Positions 7,544 to 19,692 are shown, numbered from the stretch's first letter. The stretch: DNA of 40,954 nt from Roseiflexus sp. (GCA_025055265.1 JANWXL010000435.1:1-40954); one strand, 5' to 3'. Notes: generated by a model from the letters alone, not told the origin. Numbers and translations are program-made.

Positions 7544-8290
7544 TCAGTACGCCCCCGGCGCTATCGGCGCTGCCGCTCCCTCGCCGATCACCGGCAACCC
7601 CTTGCGCCGACAGAACTCGTCGAGGATGGCGGCGGTTGCGGTAGCGCCAACCCGCGTCACACCGACGCGCAACACGTCGATCAGCGCATCAAGGGTGCGC
7701 ACGCCGCCAGCCGCCTTCACCTGCACCCGCGGCGAAACGCTGCGCCGCATCAGGATCAGGTCGGGGATGGTCGCGCCAGACGGCGCAAACCCGGTTGAGG
7801 TCTTGACGAAATCCGCTCCCGCTTCCTCAACCAGGCGCGAGGCGCGCTCCTTCTCGGCATCGCTCAGGTAGGCGTTTTCCAGAATGACCTTCACCAGCGC
7901 CCGACCCTCGGTGGCAATGACGACAGCGCGAATATCTTCGAGCACATCCTTATCGTGACCGGAGCGCAGCCAGCCGATATTGATCACCATGTCGAGTTCG
8001 ACGGCGCCCTGCTCGATTGCCAGGCGCGCCTCGAAGACTTTGGTGGCGGTTGCGCTGCTGCCGTGCGGGAACCCGACGACTGTGCCGACCGCCACGTCGC
8101 TGCCCGCCAGCAGGCGCGCCGCCAGCGGCACATCGCACGGTTTGACGCAGACCGACGCCGTGTGGTAGCGCCGCGCCAGATCGCACCCGGCAGCGACTTC
8201 CTGGGTCGTCAGTTCAGGGCGCAAGAGCGAATGATCGATAGTCTTCGCCACCTGTTCATAGGTCAGGGTCTCGAGCGAGATGTCGGACAT
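7544..8290 (-). CDS. deoC: deoxyribose-phosphate aldolase
   Basis: A 248-aa class I aldolase that splits 2-deoxyribose-5-phosphate into glyceraldehyde-3-phosphate and acetaldehyde in deoxynucleoside salvage. The Schiff-base lysine is Lys163 in FVKTSTGF. The partner Lys192 lies in VKAAGGVRT, and Asp100 in ELDMVINIG completes the catalytic set. The length is typical for the short DeoC family. The ATG at 8290 has AAGGAGA eight bases upstream. It stands alone on the minus strand, with no nucleoside phosphorylase or phosphopentomutase beside it. Confidence 0.95.
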   Translation of the reverse strand: MSDISLETLTYEQVAKTIDHSLLRPELTTQEVAAGCDLARRYHTASVCVKPCDVPLAARLLAGSDVAVGTVVGFPHGSSATATKVFEARLAIEQGAVELDMVINIGWLRSGHDKDVLEDIRAVVIATEGRALVKVILENAYLSDAEKERASRLVEEAGADFVKTSTGFAPSGATIPDLILMRRSVSPRVQVKAAGGVRTLDALIDVLRVGVTRVGATATAAILDEFCRRKGLPVIGEGAAAPIAPGAY

Positions 8291-8448
8291 GGGAAAGTCT
8301 CCTTGTACTACAGCAGTTCTTGTAAAGGGTGCGTTCCAATCCGTCCAGACCCGTCTCAATCGGTCCGAATCCGTGAGCTATCACACGCCATGCTTCCTGG
8401 AGCAATCAATCCGCTACCGGCGATTGTACCACGATGCGCCTGCGCTCC

Positions 8449-8488
8449 TTGACAGGCGACGCCAGTCGCGCGAAAATCAGGCGTCGCC
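8449..8488 (+). promoter_or_regulatory. promoter with operator-like inverted repeat
   Basis: TTGACA (8449-8454), a 17-base spacer and GAAAAT (8472-8477) form a good sigma-70-type promoter 36 bases before the dehydrogenase ATG. A perfect 9-bp inverted repeat, GGCGACGCC (8455-8463) and GGCGTCGCC (8480-8488), begins right after the -35 and ends just after the -10, straddling the start site. That position suits a repressor operator (inference), though an RNA hairpin is not excluded for the distal arm. Confidence 0.5.
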
Positions 8489-8512
8489 AATCTCCTGATA
8501 GTGAGGTGCTCT

Positions 8513-9661
8513 ATGACAGAGATTGCCGCCGCCGTGGTCGGGACCGGGTTCATCGGCGTGGTGCACGTTGAGGCGCTGCGCCGGTTGGGCATCCCGGTGC
8601 TTGGCGTCGTCGGCTCAAGTGTGGAACGCGCCCGCGCCAAAGCCGACGCGATGGGTCTTCACGTCTACGCCAGCTTCGAGGAGATGCTGGCGGATCCGCG
8701 CGTGACAGTCGTTCACATCACCACCCCCAATTACCTGCACTTCCCGCAGGTCAAAGCGGCCATCGCCGCTGGCAAGCACGTGGTCTGCGAAAAGCCGCTG
8801 GCGATGACCTCCGCCGAGTCGGCGGAACTGCTGCGTCTGGCAACCGAAGCCGGGATCGTTCACGCCGTCAACTTCAACATCCGCTTCTACCCGCTCTGCC
8901 AGCACGCGCGCGCGCTGGTGCAGGCGGGCGAGATCGGCGCAACGCGCATCATCCAGGGGTCGTACCTGCAGGACTGGCTTATGCTGCCGACGGATTGGAA
9001 CTGGCGGCTGGAGCCGGAGCTCGGCGGCGAGCTGCGCGCTGTCGCCGACATCGGTTCGCACTGGCTCGATCTGACGATGTTCATCACCGGCGAGAAGGTG
9101 AGCGCCGTCATGGCCGACATGGCGACGTTCATTCCGGTGCGCCGCAAGCCGACCAGACCGATTGACACGTTCACCGGCAAAGAAGTGACCGTTACTGAAA
9201 CCGTCGAGCAACCGATCCACACCGAAGACTACGCCAGCATTCTTTTGCGCTTTGCCAGCGGGGCGCGCGGGGTGCTGACGGTGTCGCAAGTCAGTCCGGG
9301 ACGCAAGAACCGGCTCAGTTTCGAGATCGACGGCGAACGCTCGTCGCTGGCGTGGGACTCGGAGCGACCGGAGGAGTTGTGGCTGGGACGGCGCGAGACC
9401 GCCAGCGGGTTGCTGCTGCGCGACCCGGCGCTGCTCCTGCCCGCAGCGCGCGGTACGACCGACTATCCCGGCGGGCACGCTGAGGGATTCCCGGACACTT
9501 TCAAGCAACTCTACAAGGCAGTCTACCGTGCCGTCGCCGCTGGCGCGCCGCCAGCCGCGCCCGACTATCCCACATTCGCTGATGGACACGAGGAACTGTT
9601 GTTGGGCGAAGCGATCCTGCGCAGCGCGCGCGAGGAACGCTGGGTCACTATTGAACGCTGA
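8513..9661 (+). CDS. Gfo/Idh/MocA family NAD(P)-dependent dehydrogenase
   Basis: A 382-aa oxidoreductase with an N-terminal Rossmann fold (GTGFIG, residues 10-15) and the family's CEKPLAM motif (Lys94), which contacts cofactor and substrate. A C-terminal alpha/beta domain follows. GSHWLDL provides the usual active-site His. The substrate is probably a sugar or cyclitol, since the next gene (18 bases downstream) is a sugar isomerase/epimerase-type TIM barrel; the pair looks like a small sugar-catabolic operon. No transporter or kinase is adjacent, so the substrate cannot be named. ATG at 8513 follows GAGGTG. Confidence 0.85.
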   Translation: MTEIAAAVVGTGFIGVVHVEALRRLGIPVLGVVGSSVERARAKADAMGLHVYASFEEMLADPRVTVVHITTPNYLHFPQVKAAIAAGKHVVCEKPLAMTSAESAELLRLATEAGIVHAVNFNIRFYPLCQHARALVQAGEIGATRIIQGSYLQDWLMLPTDWNWRLEPELGGELRAVADIGSHWLDLTMFITGEKVSAVMADMATFIPVRRKPTRPIDTFTGKEVTVTETVEQPIHTEDYASILLRFASGARGVLTVSQVSPGRKNRLSFEIDGERSSLAWDSERPEELWLGRRETASGLLLRDPALLLPAARGTTDYPGGHAEGFPDTFKQLYKAVYRAVAAGAPPAAPDYPTFADGHEELLLGEAILRSAREERWVTIER

Positions 9662-9679
9662 CACACGGGAGGAACTGGC

Positions 9680-10597
9680 ATGAAACTTGGATTCTTCACT
9701 GCCGCGCTGCCGCACCTCTCACTCGAGGAATGCGTCGAATGGGGCGCAGCCAACGGCTTCGAAGCCATCGAGATCGCCTGCTGGCCCGCCGGTTCGGGCA
9801 AAGAACGACGGTACGCTGGCGTCTGTCACATTGATGTCGAAGCGCTGACCGATGCGCGCGCGGCTGAGATCCGCGACCTGATGGCGCGCACCGGGCTGAC
9901 GATCTCATCCCTCGGCTATTACCCGAACAACCTGCACCCCGACCCGGATCACCGCGCGCAGGTCAATGCGCACCTGAAGAAAGTCATCGACGCCGCCAGC
10001 AAACTTGGCGTCGGCGTGGTCGGCACCTTCATCGGGCGCGACCAGACGAAGAACGTGCCCGACAACCTGGAGCAGTTTGCCGCCGTCTGGCCCCCGCTGG
10101 TGCGCTACGCTGGCGACCGCAACGTCAGGATCGCCATCGAAAACTGCCCGATGATCTTCACCTACGACGAGTGGCCCGGCGGCACGAACCTGGCGCACTC
10201 ACCGGCGATCTGGCGCGAAATGTTCCGCATCATCCCGGACGAAAACTTCGGCCTGAACCTCGACCCGTCGCACCTCGTCTGGCAGATGATCGACTACGAG
10301 CGCGCCGTATACGAGTTCAAAGACCGCCTGTTCCACGTTCACGCCAAAGACATGGAGATCAACCGCGACGGACTGTACGCGCACGGCGTTATGTCCGCCG
10401 GGATGGGATGGCAGATCCCGCGGCTGCCGGGGCTTGGCGAGGTGCGCTGGGATCGGTTCATCGCCGCGCTCTACGCCGTCGGCTACGACTTTGTGCTGAG
10501 CATCGAACACGAGGATCGCAAGTTCGAGGGAACCGAGGAGTTGGTGAAGCGCGGCTTCCTGCTGGCGCGCAACGTGCTGCGACCGTATCTGGTGTGA
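9680..10597 (+). CDS. sugar phosphate isomerase/epimerase-type TIM barrel protein
   Basis: A 305-aa AP-endonuclease-2/xylose-isomerase-like TIM barrel. Likely metal ligands are Glu154 (AIENCP), Asp195 and His198 (LNLDPSHLVWQ), His221 and Asp224 (HVHAKD) and Glu276 (LSIEHED), all at the expected strand ends. It begins 18 bases after the dehydrogenase gene behind GGGAGGAA and is surely co-transcribed with it. Possible roles include inosose dehydratase or tagatose/ketose epimerase. I cannot choose between them from sequence alone. Confidence 0.85.
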   Translation: MKLGFFTAALPHLSLEECVEWGAANGFEAIEIACWPAGSGKERRYAGVCHIDVEALTDARAAEIRDLMARTGLTISSLGYYPNNLHPDPDHRAQVNAHLKKVIDAASKLGVGVVGTFIGRDQTKNVPDNLEQFAAVWPPLVRYAGDRNVRIAIENCPMIFTYDEWPGGTNLAHSPAIWREMFRIIPDENFGLNLDPSHLVWQMIDYERAVYEFKDRLFHVHAKDMEINRDGLYAHGVMSAGMGWQIPRLPGLGEVRWDRFIAALYAVGYDFVLSIEHEDRKFEGTEELVKRGFLLARNVLRPYLV

Positions 10598-10637
10598 GCG
10601 CCTATCGGTGACGGTCACGTCCAACTGCAAGTGGACC

Positions 10638-10667
10638 CCCCCTTCTCCCGCACGCGGGAGAAGGGGG
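10638..10667. terminator. GC-rich hairpin between convergent genes
   Basis: CCCCCTTCTCCCGC (10638-10651) pairs perfectly with GCGGGAGAAGGGGG (10654-10667). It lies between the isomerase stop (10597) and the stop of the convergent sulfite-oxidase-like gene (10689), so it may end transcription from both sides. There is no T-tract. Confidence 0.45.
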
Positions 10668-10688
10668 TCGGGGGGATGAAGGAAAAGC

Positions 10689-11306
10689 CTACTCCTCCGC
10701 GTAGCGCTCTTCCTTCCAGGGATCGGCGTTATTATTGTAACCGTAGCGCTCCCAGAAACCGGGGCGATCCTCAGCCATGAACTCAATGCCGCGCAGCCAT
10801 TTGGCGCTCTTCCAGAAATACTTGCGCGGCGTCAGCAGGCGCAGCGGATAGCCATGCTCCGGCGTCAACTCTTCGCCCTCATATTTGTACGCCAGCAGCG
10901 CATCGTCCTCTAGCAGCACATCGAGCGGCACATTCGTCGTGAAGCCGTGCTCACAGTGCGCCATCACATACCTGGCGGACGGCTTGAGCGGCGGGATGTG
11001 CTTGAGGAACTCCTTGAACTGCACGCCTTCCCAGTGGGTATCAAGCTTACTCCAGCGGGTCACGCAGTGAATATCGGTCGTAACCGCGATTGTGGGGAGA
11101 GCGCGGAACTCTGCAAAACTGAAGCGCGCGGGCGCTTCGATTTCGCCCCAGACGCGCAGGTCCCAGTCTTTCTCGACATCGTGATAGATTGGAACCTCGC
11201 CATAGTGAAGAACCGGAAACTTTTCCGTGACATACTGACCAGGGGGCACACGATCGCGCTTGTCGGGAGGAGTACGGTCGTACTTCTTCTTGAACAACTC
11301 AGACAT
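10689..11306 (-). CDS. sulfite-oxidase-like molybdopterin-dependent oxidoreductase
   Basis: A 205-aa single-domain member of the oxidoreductase molybdopterin-binding (sulfite oxidase/MsrP-like) superfamily. The likely molybdenum-ligand cysteine is Cys81 in [35 protein letters not shown] is the typical C-terminal signature. No signal peptide or Tat motif is present, so it should be cytoplasmic, like the small YuiH-type proteins, unlike exported MsrP. No heme or membrane partner is adjacent. The physiological substrate is unknown. The start [14 protein letters not shown] is the natural opening for this subfamily. Confidence 0.85.
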   Translation of the reverse strand: MSELFKKKYDRTPPDKRDRVPPGQYVTEKFPVLHYGEVPIYHDVEKDWDLRVWGEIEAPARFSFAEFRALPTIAVTTDIHCVTRWSKLDTHWEGVQFKEFLKHIPPLKPSARYVMAHCEHGFTTNVPLDVLLEDDALLAYKYEGEELTPEHGYPLRLLTPRKYFWKSAKWLRGIEFMAEDRPGFWERYGYNNNADPWKEERYAEE

Positions 11307-11320
11307 ACTGTTCCGTTCTT

Positions 11321-11713
11321 CTAGAAGCTCAGGCTTTCAAAAGCAATGCCCATCCGAACCGCCCGACGATAGGACGCATCTCCGGCGATCTCGCGCAGCA
11401 TGCGATGGATCAGGTCGCGCTCCAGCGGCTCATTGTAACAGTGTATCAACCGCCGAATGGGTTCCGCCAGTTCGCACGCCGGGCAGAACGCATAGACGGG
11501 ACCATCCGGCGAGTTCGTTTCGGAGAGCACCCCGCTCTCTGCCAGTTCGCGCAGCGCCTCGCGCGTACTCCAGATATCACGGTAGATCCGATCTGCCACC
11601 TGCGCAGCAGTGGCGCGCAGATGCTGATGCTCGGCAAACATGAGCACCAGTTGCAGTTTAAGCGGCGTGTCGATCACTCCCTCAAGCAACGAACGCACGC
11701 TCTGGTCGATCAT
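11321..11713 (-). CDS. small winged-helix regulator-like protein
   Basis: A 130-aa protein. Residues 10-70 look like a winged helix ([55 protein letters not shown]). A Cys pair follows in the wing/linker ([10 protein letters not shown]), and a helical C-terminus comes last. The CxxC may bind metal or be redox-active. The ATG at 11713 is preceded by AAGGAGG at ideal distance, which rules out the upstream in-frame start. It lies 14 bases after the sulfite-oxidase-like gene in the direction opposite to reading order, i.e. it is the first gene of a two-gene minus-strand operon with that oxidoreductase and may regulate it (inference). Confidence 0.65.
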   Translation of the reverse strand: MIDQSVRSLLEGVIDTPLKLQLVLMFAEHQHLRATAAQVADRIYRDIWSTREALRELAESGVLSETNSPDGPVYAFCPACELAEPIRRLIHCYNEPLERDLIHRMLREIAGDASYRRAVRMGIAFESLSF

Positions 11714-11845
11714 TGACCTGCCTCCTTCTGAACTAGAGGTCGCCAGCGACCTCACCCATCAGCGGACTGCGCAAAAACAAAAATGCTTCCGCCGACATGG
11801 GCATCCTGCGTGCGTGGGAGGAGCCACTCGGGGTCGGCATACCTC

Positions 11846-11874
11846 TTGACACTACTGATTGTGGATTTTATCAC
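11846..11874 (+). promoter_or_regulatory. candidate distal promoter of the response regulator gene
   Basis: TTGACA (11846-11851), 17 bases, TATCAC (11869-11874). It points toward the response regulator, whose start is about 190 bases away. A 10-bp palindrome GATGATCATC (11878-11887) lies just downstream, at the predicted start site. The rest of 11714-12064 holds no other gene that I can support. Confidence 0.45.
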
Positions 11875-11965
11875 AAGATGATCATCGATCTTTTTCAGTA
11901 TACTACAAAAGGTGGGCAATTGCTAGATAGTTTTGAGACGAAAGTTTCCGGTTCGCAATCATGAG

Positions 11966-11995
11966 TTGACATCCATCCACCTTTGGTGCTACCAT
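11966..11995 (+). promoter_or_regulatory. candidate proximal promoter of the response regulator gene
   Basis: A perfect TTGACA (11966-11971) is followed after 18 bases by TACCAT (11990-11995), about 70 bases before the ATG at 12065. Confidence 0.45.
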
Positions 11996-12064
11996 CTATC
12001 GAACAGATGCGCCATCTGTTCATGGCGCCGTATGCGCAGCGCGCCTGTGAAGGGGGGACATGCT

Positions 12065-12865
12065 ATGAGCCAGTCAGAGCGGATACTGTTGGTTGACGAT
12101 GAAGCCAACATTCGGTTGACGCTGGGCGCAATGCTGACACGCGCTGGCTATGAGGTGACGACTGCTTCCAGCGGCGCTGAAGCCATCGCGCTCCTCGACG
12201 AGCAGACATTCGATTTATTGATCGTTGATCTCAAAATGCCTGGCGTTGACGGGATGCAGGTCGTGGCAGCCGCCCGCGCCCGTCATCCTGATACTGCTAT
12301 CATTATCCTGACGGGGCATGGTTCGCTCGAAACCGCCATTGAAGGGTTGCGTCACGGCATCTTCGACTATCTGTTGAAGAACACCGAGCCGTCGCAGGTG
12401 CTTGAGCGCGTTCGAGCGGCATTGCAGGCGCATGCTGCCGAGCAGCGACGGCGCGCTCTGCTGAATGCTGTCGATGCGGCGGTTCAGGAATTGCGCGGCT
12501 CCGTCTCCGCAACGGTCGAGACGCCTCCGGCAACGCAGGCTGAGCGCACAATTGTTATCGGTCAGTTGCAACTCGATACCTGGCGCCAGGTCGCTACCCT
12601 CGGCGGGCGCACACTGGCGCTGACGCCAACCGAGTTCCGGGTGCTGCTCTGCCTCGCAGAGCATGCTGGCACGATGTTGTCGTACAGCCAGTTGGTCAAG
12701 TGCGCTCAGGGGTACGACGCCAGCGACCTTGAGGCGGGTGAGTTGATCAAACCCCACATCCATCACCTGCGCCAGAAACTGGAGCCCGACCCCAGTTCGC
12801 CGCGCTATATCCTCAATGTGCGCGGGAAAGGGTATCTGCTCGCGGTCAACAACGAACCGTCCTGA
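12065..12865 (+). CDS. OmpR-type response regulator (orphan)
   Basis: A 266-aa two-domain regulator. The receiver domain (residues about 5-122) has the acidic pair Asp11/Asp12, phospho-acceptor Asp55 in LLIVDLKMPG, Thr83 in ILTGHG and Lys105 in YLLKN. After a linker of some 40 residues containing QELRGSVSATVE, the C-terminal winged helix of the OmpR/PhoB type runs from about 175 to 262 (LTPTEFRVLLCLAEHAG, IHHLRQKLEPDPSSPRYILNVRGKGYLL). The ATG at 12065 follows GAAGGGGG. No histidine kinase is adjacent, so its signal is unknown. The receiver's GHGSLETAIEGLRHGIFDYLLK resembles NtrC-class receivers more than PhoB receivers. Confidence 0.88.
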   Translation: MSQSERILLVDDEANIRLTLGAMLTRAGYEVTTASSGAEAIALLDEQTFDLLIVDLKMPGVDGMQVVAAARARHPDTAIIILTGHGSLETAIEGLRHGIFDYLLKNTEPSQVLERVRAALQAHAAEQRRRALLNAVDAAVQELRGSVSATVETPPATQAERTIVIGQLQLDTWRQVATLGGRTLALTPTEFRVLLCLAEHAGTMLSYSQLVKCAQGYDASDLEAGELIKPHIHHLRQKLEPDPSSPRYILNVRGKGYLLAVNNEPS

Positions 12866-12873
12866 AGTTCGTT

Positions 12874-13204
12874 AGGGCGCGGCGCGCCGGTTGGGGCAAG
12901 GCTGTCCCGATCAGGTCCAGTTGGGGCGCGGCGCGCCGGTTGGAGCGAGGCTGATCCCGATCAGGTCCAGTTGGGGCGCGGCGCGCCGGTTGAGGCGCCG
13001 CTGCTCCCGATCAGCGGCGGTTGGGGGGTGGTTGATCCCGATCAGGTCTGGTTGGGGCACGGCGCGCCGGTTGAGGCGCCGCCGCTCCCGATCAGCGGCG
13101 GTTGGGGGGTGGTTGATCCCGATCAGGTCTGGTTGGGGCACGGCGCGCCGTGCCCCAACCGCCGTGCCCCAACCGCCGTGCCCCAACTGCCGTGCCCCAA
13201 CTGT
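12874..13204. repeat. GGCGCGCC-containing tandem repeat
   Basis: The whole gap between the regulator and the aminotransferase is a degenerate tandem repeat. The octamer GGCGCGCC occurs at 12881, 12930, 12980, 13061 and 13142, giving spacings of 49, 50, 81 and 81. The 81-bp unit carries two copies of a CCGATCAG core. It ends in a perfect 30-bp palindrome (13131-13160) followed by three more CCGTGCCCCAAC-type 14-mers. Open frames through it are repeat artefacts with no start signals. It may serve as terminator for both flanking convergent genes. Confidence 0.85.
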
Positions 13205-13206
13205 CT

Positions 13207-14295
13207 TTAGAGCAGCGACGCCAGGCGCCGCATGCCCTCATCGATCTGCTCCGGCGTCACAGCGCAGAACGGCAGGCGCACGAAGCGTTCGCCGTCCGGC
13301 GCCGGACCTTCGTCGGGATCGGCGAAGAACGCCTGTCCTTCGGTCAGCACCAGCCCTATTTCCTTCGCGCGGGCGACCAGGTTGCGGGTGTTGGCATCCG
13401 CCGGAAGCGTGACGCTGACAAAGAAGCCGCCATCCGGTTCAGAAGCGACGACGCCCTTCAGATACCGTCGCACAGCGCTCATCATCGCCTCCCAACGCGG
13501 TCGGTACAGTTCCTTCAGGCGCTCGATGTTCGGCGCCATCCAGCCGCGCCGCACGAACTCGGCAACCGCAGCCTGCGTCGGCAGCACTGGCGACAGATAG
13601 GTGTTCTCGCCTTCCTTCGTCACTGCCGCCACCAGCGACGCTGGCGCAACCATATATCCGACCCGCATGCCGGGGCTGAGGAGTTTGCTGAATGACGTGA
13701 TGGTGATCACCCGGCTCGGGTTGATCTCGCGCATCATGGGCACGCTTTCCCCCCGGTAGCGCAGCAGGCGGTAGGGAATATCTTCGATGACCCAGAACCC
13801 GTACCGTTCAGCAATCTCCAGGATGGCGCGCCGCTTCTCCAGCGATGTGGTGACGCCAGCCGGGTTCTGGAAGTCGGGTACGGTGTAGAGAAACGCTGGC
13901 GTCTGGCGTCTGACCTCGGCTTCCAGGCGCGCCACGTCGAGACCGTCCGCCTCGAGTGGAATGCCGACAACCCGCGCGCCGCGACGCCGAAACGTTGTGA
14001 TGGCGCGGTCATAACTGGGTTGCTCCGTCAGGACGGTTGCGCCAGGGCGAATCAGGTGCGCCGCCAGCAGATCTTGCAGTTGCAACGATCCGTTAGCGAC
14101 CATAATCTCATTGTCTCTGACGCCGTACTCGGCGGCGAGCAGCGACCGCAACGGCGCGTAGCCGGGTTGCTGACCGTACTGCAATACGACAGCGGCATCT
14201 GACTCGACCGCCGTCGCCAGACATTCGGCGATCTGCGCCGTCGGAAATGCTTCGGTCGGCGGAACGCCTCGGGTGAAAACGATTGTGTCGTGCAT
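13207..14295 (-). CDS. PLP-dependent aminotransferase, class I/II (LysN/MocR-like without DNA-binding domain)
   Basis: A 362-aa fold-type I aminotransferase. The PLP lysine is Lys204 in SFSKLLSPGMRVGY. Tyr40 and Tyr95 in PSYDRA flank the cofactor, Asn144 in FQNPAG and Asp172 in EDIPY bind it, and a C-terminal Arg in VRLPFC would hold the substrate carboxylate. This is the catalytic half of MocR/2-aminoadipate aminotransferase-type proteins; the N-terminal winged helix of MocR is absent. ATG at 14295 has AAAGGAAGG upstream. Probable substrates are aromatic or branched-chain amino acids or 2-aminoadipate. Monocistronic. Confidence 0.85.
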   Translation of the reverse strand: MHDTIVFTRGVPPTEAFPTAQIAECLATAVESDAAVVLQYGQQPGYAPLRSLLAAEYGVRDNEIMVANGSLQLQDLLAAHLIRPGATVLTEQPSYDRAITTFRRRGARVVGIPLEADGLDVARLEAEVRRQTPAFLYTVPDFQNPAGVTTSLEKRRAILEIAERYGFWVIEDIPYRLLRYRGESVPMMREINPSRVITITSFSKLLSPGMRVGYMVAPASLVAAVTKEGENTYLSPVLPTQAAVAEFVRRGWMAPNIERLKELYRPRWEAMMSAVRRYLKGVVASEPDGGFFVSVTLPADANTRNLVARAKEIGLVLTEGQAFFADPDEGPAPDGERFVRLPFCAVTPEQIDEGMRRLASLL

Positions 14296-14444
14296 AGTCC
14301 TTCCTTTGGTTAAGAGATCACCACTTGAGATTGTGAAGAATTTTACAACACTTCCATCAGGATGTGTATACTAGAGCCGTCGGTTCTTTGTGATGAACCG
14401 CACAAGGTTACCGCCAATCTACAACATCCTGGAAGGGGGACATC

Positions 14445-14660
14445 GTGCTGCCTGTCAATGAAAGCGTCTTTGATCGCGACATTCGCCTCGGCGTCGGTCT
14501 GTTGATGTTCCTGTTCGGCTTTTTCGGTCTCACCGGCATCTGGCAGATTGTGCTCACGGTCATTGCAGTGTTGCTGATCGTCAGCGCCGTCACCGGTTTT
14601 TGCCCGCTCTACGCGCTGCTCCATGTCAACACGATGCCTACCGGGCGCAGCGAGAAGTGA
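14445..14660 (+). CDS. DUF2892 family small membrane protein
   Basis: A 71-aa protein starting at GTG after GGAAGGGGGA. Two hydrophobic helices (about residues 14-32 and 33-50) are followed by FCPLYALLHVNT. The opening NESVFDRDIRLGVGLLMFLFG and the closing TGFCPLY are the hallmarks of the YgaP-type/DUF2892 transmembrane domain, often fused to or near rhodanese proteins. No rhodanese is adjacent. The conserved Cys in FCPLY may be functional. Confidence 0.8.
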   Translation: MLPVNESVFDRDIRLGVGLLMFLFGFFGLTGIWQIVLTVIAVLLIVSAVTGFCPLYALLHVNTMPTGRSEK

Positions 14661-14729
14661 CATTGCAACCTCCACGAAGAGGCGAAGGGGGGGCGTATGC
14701 CCTCCATTTTTTTCTGCTCCGAGAAATCT

Positions 14730-15548
14730 CTAATACCACCGCGCAATCATGGCATCGATCCGCGCCGGAGGCTCGTGCACCGCGTCGGGATCGGGATGGT
14801 TCTCGACCCAGCGCTGTAATCGCTGCGCCGCCTCCGCGTGAATATCGTCCGGCAACATCCAGCAACTGCTGTACATCCGATCCTGATACCGCCGCGCTAC
14901 AGAACGCACCGTCTGTGGATGCTGGCGGTAGGTGAGCAGCGTCAGACGCTCCACGACAGCGCCAAGCGTCTGGAGATGCTCTTGAAACCGTTCGTCCAGA
15001 CTGTGCGGCGCACCGTCCCGTCGCTGCTCCGGTGGAACGTTCAGTTCGTCCAGGATCGCCGACCATGCATTCTGCACCTGTGTGCGCGGCGTCGGGGGAT
15101 CGCCGTCTTGCCCATCGCGCTCATCGCTGGCAAGCACGATGGCGCCTCCCGGACGCAATACACGCCGCGCTTCGTTCAGCGTCTGCCGCCAGTCCTCCAC
15201 CAGGTGCAGCACGTGCACCATCACTACGGCATCGAACACAGCATCGGACAGGGGCAGCCGCATGACATCGCCGCATATCAGGTGCGCTTGATGAGTTCGC
15301 CCATTAAGTTTCTGGCGTAGTTGTCCCATCATGCGTCGTGAGAGATCGACGCCGACATAGAAATACCCTGCTTCAATGAAGGGAAGCGCAATTCGTCCTG
15401 TTCCAACGCCGGCTTCGAGCAAGCGCGCGTGCCGGGTCAGCCGAAGCGCGGCAACAATCGCATCTCGCAAACGTTCTGCGACGCCTGGCGGATAGCCGCG
15501 GGTTGCGTCGTAGTAATCGACTGCGCGATCGAACGAAATGCCTGGCAT
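14730..15548 (-). CDS. class I SAM-dependent methyltransferase
   Basis: A 272-aa UbiE/Methyltransf_11-like protein. Motif I is LLEAGVGTGRIALPF (about residues 43-57). The acidic VGVDLS follows, and FDAVVMVHVLHLVEDW with LRPGGAIVLAS marks the later motifs. The C-terminal half is less conserved and probably defines substrate binding; the substrate is unknown. No Shine-Dalgarno is visible before the ATG at 15548: the upstream DNA is a 20-bp tandem repeat beginning ten bases away. A quinone or lipid methyltransferase role is possible but not supported by context. Confidence 0.8.
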   Translation of the reverse strand: MPGISFDRAVDYYDATRGYPPGVAERLRDAIVAALRLTRHARLLEAGVGTGRIALPFIEAGYFYVGVDLSRRMMGQLRQKLNGRTHQAHLICGDVMRLPLSDAVFDAVVMVHVLHLVEDWRQTLNEARRVLRPGGAIVLASDERDGQDGDPPTPRTQVQNAWSAILDELNVPPEQRRDGAPHSLDERFQEHLQTLGAVVERLTLLTYRQHPQTVRSVARRYQDRMYSSCWMLPDDIHAEAAQRLQRWVENHPDPDAVHEPPARIDAMIARWY

Positions 15549-15558
15549 AGCGAATGAA

Positions 15559-15668
15559 CGAATGGGTCAACGAATAAACGAATGGGTCAACGAATAAGCG
15601 AATGGGTCAGCGAATAAACGAATGGGTCAACGAATAAACGAATGGGTCAACGAATAAACGAATGGGTC
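15559..15668. repeat. 20-bp tandem repeat, five and a half units
   Basis: Units of 20 bases (CGAATGGGTCAACGAATAAA with one or two changes) start at 15559, 15579, 15599, 15619, 15639 and 15659 (partial). There are no spacers, so this is not CRISPR. It contains the 14-mer CATTCGTTTATTCG on the minus strand, which also recurs three times between phnK and phnL. It occupies the promoter position of the methyltransferase gene. Confidence 0.9.
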
Positions 15669-15670
15669 CC

Positions 15671-15785
15671 TCTGTGTTCTCTGTGCCTCTGTGGTTGTGC
15701 TGACAGGCAAACGAATGCATTGGCGCATACACGTCAGCAAGGACACGAATAATCTACGCTCTGTGTTCTCTGCGCCTCTGTGGTT
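15671..15785. repeat. two copies of a 26-base dispersed motif
   Basis: TCTGTGTTCTCTG(T/C)GCCTCTG followed by TGGTT occurs at 15671-15696 and again at 15760-15785 with one difference. A related CTGTGCCTTTGTGCC string occurs near 2812, 24031 and 24228. It is non-coding intergenic filler between the methyltransferase and protease genes. Confidence 0.75.
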
Positions 15786-15817
15786 CCGTCAAACGAATGC
15801 GTCAGCCTGTCCCACGG

Positions 15818-19171
<3,354 letters not shown>

Positions 19172-19366
19172 GCTTCCCCCATCATATGCGGCATCAGCGC
19201 CAGTCGAACCTGATACGAGCGGTGTACGTCTGCTGCGCCTGTGGAATAAGACAAGGAACGAGGACGACACCTGCTCCCGCTGTGTGCATACGTTGCACGT
19301 GTGAGCAGTGTAGCACATGTAGCGCCTTTTGGAGTAATGATCCCGCTGAGCTGCGGGCTCATAGGG

Positions 19367-19480
19367 TTTGAGAAGACCACCCGGTATCGTCCGGTCTAGC
19401 CCGCGCAGGCGGGCTTCGCAACCGTAGCCCGCGACTTCAGCCGCCGGACGGACGAGCGGAGAGCGGAAATGTATTCAAAA
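19367..19480 (+). repeat. dispersed ~110-bp element, copy 1
   Basis: It begins TTTGAGAA, carries TCTAGCCCGCGCAGGCGGGCT (a hairpin) and then GTAGCCCGCGACTTCAG, and ends with ATGTATTCAAAA. Copies with the same order of parts lie at 33661-33750 (inverted, shorter) and 40563-40671. No open reading frame or transposase lies inside. Together with the palindrome at 19579 it fills the 19322-19692 gap, in which I see no gene. Confidence 0.85.
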
Positions 19481-19578
19481 ACCACGAGTCCGCAGCGATA
19501 CTTAAGGATCCAGGCACGAATTGTCAGACGGGTTGCGAACACAGCGGATGCACTATGAACGTCGTGCACCCGAACGTG

Positions 19579-19609
19579 CGTAAGGGCGGGTCTGAGACCC
19601 GCCCTTACG
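19579..19609. repeat. dispersed palindrome, copy B
   Basis: Arms of 15 bases around one central base (CGTAAGGGCGGGTCT and its complement), identical in the core to the palindrome at 7494-7530. It lies 84 bases before the importer promoter. Confidence 0.85.
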
Positions 19610-19692
19610 GTGTCTGAGACCGGAATGACGGGTTGGGTGGCAGTAAACGCGGCGCTCGCTGTCAACTCGTGACCGCCCCCCTTAACCCGGCG

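Noticed and set aside
15559-15668. Possible CRISPR or iteron array
   Set aside because: The 20-bp units are directly contiguous without spacers, and no replication or Cas protein is nearby.
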